A DNA stretch of 64,000 nucleotides. It comes from Microbispora triticiradicis (GTDB lineage: Bacteria > Actinomycetota > Actinomycetes > Streptosporangiales > Streptosporangiaceae). The position numbers and the translations under genes are program-made. The stretch spans positions 1 to 64,000 of the forward strand of contig QFZU02000017.1 in the NCBI GenBank assembly GCA_003260025.2, in the 5' to 3' direction. Below, in pieces: positions 63,127 through 64,000 of the stretch; the first letter of the stretch is position 1, and each line of letters starts with the position of its first letter. The notes beneath the pieces were generated by a model, which searched no databases, was not told the origin of the DNA, and saw only the letters and a program-made list of their open reading frames with translations.

Positions 63127-64000
63127 CTAGTTGAGCACTTCGCTCTTCACGCGGTCACCCATCGAGCGGATGCCCTCGTCGATCGACTTGTCGCCGACCA
63201 TGATGAGCTCGTGTTCCTCGCTGAGGATCGTGTCGACGTCGGAGGTGTGCTCACTGACGGGCATCTCCAGCACGACCTTGTCGGGCTGGAAGGCCTTCTT
63301 GGACAACTCGTCGGTGGGCATCCCCGCATTCGAGAAGTACGCCTGGGTGATTTCGGGGGTCTGCAACGCCGGTACCACGCCCACCTTGCTGACCGCCTCG
63401 GCGCCGGCCTGGCCCGCCGCGAACTGCACGAACTTCTTGGCCACGTCCGCGTGCGCCGCCCGCTTGTTCACCGCGAAGGCGGTCGGCGAGCCGAACGTCG
63501 TTATGCCGGTGGCACCCGGCCGCTGTGGCATCGGCGCCAGGGCCCAGTCGACGTCCGTGGCGCCCTTCTGCTTCTGCCCAAGGATGCCGGAGATGTACCA
63601 GGTGCCCATCGGCAACATCGCCGTGGCGCCGCTCTCGAAGATCGGGCGGTAGTCGGACTTCTGTGCCTTCGCCGTGCCGAAGTCGAGGGTCGCGCCGTCC
63701 TTCTGCAGCCCGAGCGCCATCTCGTACTGGTCCCTGAAGAAGGAGTAGTCACCGCTGAGCTGGTCGCCGCCGGTCTGCGCGGCGGAGATGGCCTGCACCA
63801 CCGACCGCCAGGTGTGATGGTAGGTGCCGTAGACCTTCTTACCTCCCTCGTCGTGCGTGAGGCTCCGGGCGAGCTTGGCGTACTCGTCCCAGGTCAGCTG
63901 AGGGGGCATCGTGACGCCCGCCTTCTCGAAGTACTTCTTGTTGTAGTACAGCAGCCAGAAGTCCTGCCGGAACGGCAGCGCGTAGTACTTGTCCTTCACG
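63127..64000 (-). CDS. sugar ABC transporter substrate-binding protein, C-terminal part (cut by window edge)
   Basis: At least 290 residues of a family-1 extracellular sugar-binding protein run into the window edge. The read includes YALPFRQDFWLLYYNKKYFEKAGVTMPPQLTWDEYAKLA and FVQFAAGQAGAEAVSKVGVVPALQ, typical of the CUT1 class. The signal sequence and N-terminus lie outside. It is the first gene seen of the importer operon, probably induced together with the adjacent sugar-catabolism genes. Confidence 0.9.
   Translation of the reverse strand, partial: VKDKYYALPFRQDFWLLYYNKKYFEKAGVTMPPQLTWDEYAKLARSLTHDEGGKKVYGTYHHTWRSVVQAISAAQTGGDQLSGDYSFFRDQYEMALGLQKDGATLDFGTAKAQKSDYRPIFESGATAMLPMGTWYISGILGQKQKGATDVDWALAPMPQRPGATGITTFGSPTAFAVNKRAAHADVAKKFVQFAAGQAGAEAVSKVGVVPALQTPEITQAYFSNAGMPTDELSKKAFQPDKVVLEMPVSEHTSDVDTILSEEHELIMVGDKSIDEGIRSMGDRVKSEVLN

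Overview
The window is very high-GC DNA with GTG and TTG starts, tightly overlapping operons and actinobacterial gene orders: tilS next to a zinc metalloprotease and a PBP4-type carboxypeptidase, and a topA / tmk-MFS fusion / holB / PSP1 block. Chaplin-like repeats and the fused MFS-thymidylate kinase suggest a filamentous actinomycete, most likely of the Streptosporangiaceae. This placement comes from gene content only.

Layout. 1-6.4 kb: core cell-wall and translation genes (tilS, metalloprotease, dacB, ppa, NlpC/P60, an ECF sigma factor fused to a zinc finger and membrane segment). 6.5-8.6 kb: a membrane NACHT NTPase. 8.6-12.2 kb: a saccharopine-dehydrogenase-like oxidoreductase, a lipoprotein and an ABC-F protein. 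12.3-13.4 kb: an HTH-nucleotidyltransferase/HEPN pair resembling a toxin-antitoxin module. 13.5-16.0 kb: a LuxE/LuxC-like pair without luciferase. 16-19 kb: a hydrolase, an acetyltransferase with a highly structured leader, an array of seven 19-bp dyad repeats, and a methyltransferase. 19.3-22.5 kb: an unusual secreted RPVT-repeat protein, an NTF2-like protein and a secreted DUF11 protein. 22.7-27.2 kb: an HTH-NB-ARC-TPR regulator, an AhpD-like protein, a DUF1801 protein and a beta-lactamase-fold hydrolase.

27.3-29.7 kb is an accessory island bounded by two copies of a 41-bp sequence from the 3' end of tRNA-Thr. It holds a truncated HAD hydrolase, two orphan ORFs and a rearranged IS5-type transposase remnant. 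30-39.5 kb returns to conserved genes (TAP-type peptidase, helicase-associated protein, HxlR/dienelactone hydrolase pair, PSP1 protein, holB, MFS-tmk). A 1,503-residue nSTAND1-WD40 protein, a metallophosphoesterase and a CBM2 protein separate tmk from topA. 50-55 kb carries a protein with eight chaplin-like repeats, a membrane protein, an M20 peptidase and tRNA-Leu.

55.3-64 kb is a sugar-uptake and catabolism locus. A LacI regulator with two palindromic operators 22 bp apart sits between an oxidoreductase/DUF993/isomerase operon and a second operon encoding an ABC sugar importer, a YesL-type membrane protein and another isomerase. The substrate cannot be read from the sequence.

The most interesting material is the two unusual secreted repeat proteins, the dyad-repeat array, the LuxC/LuxE-like pair, the HTH-MNT/HEPN pair and the tRNA-Thr island.
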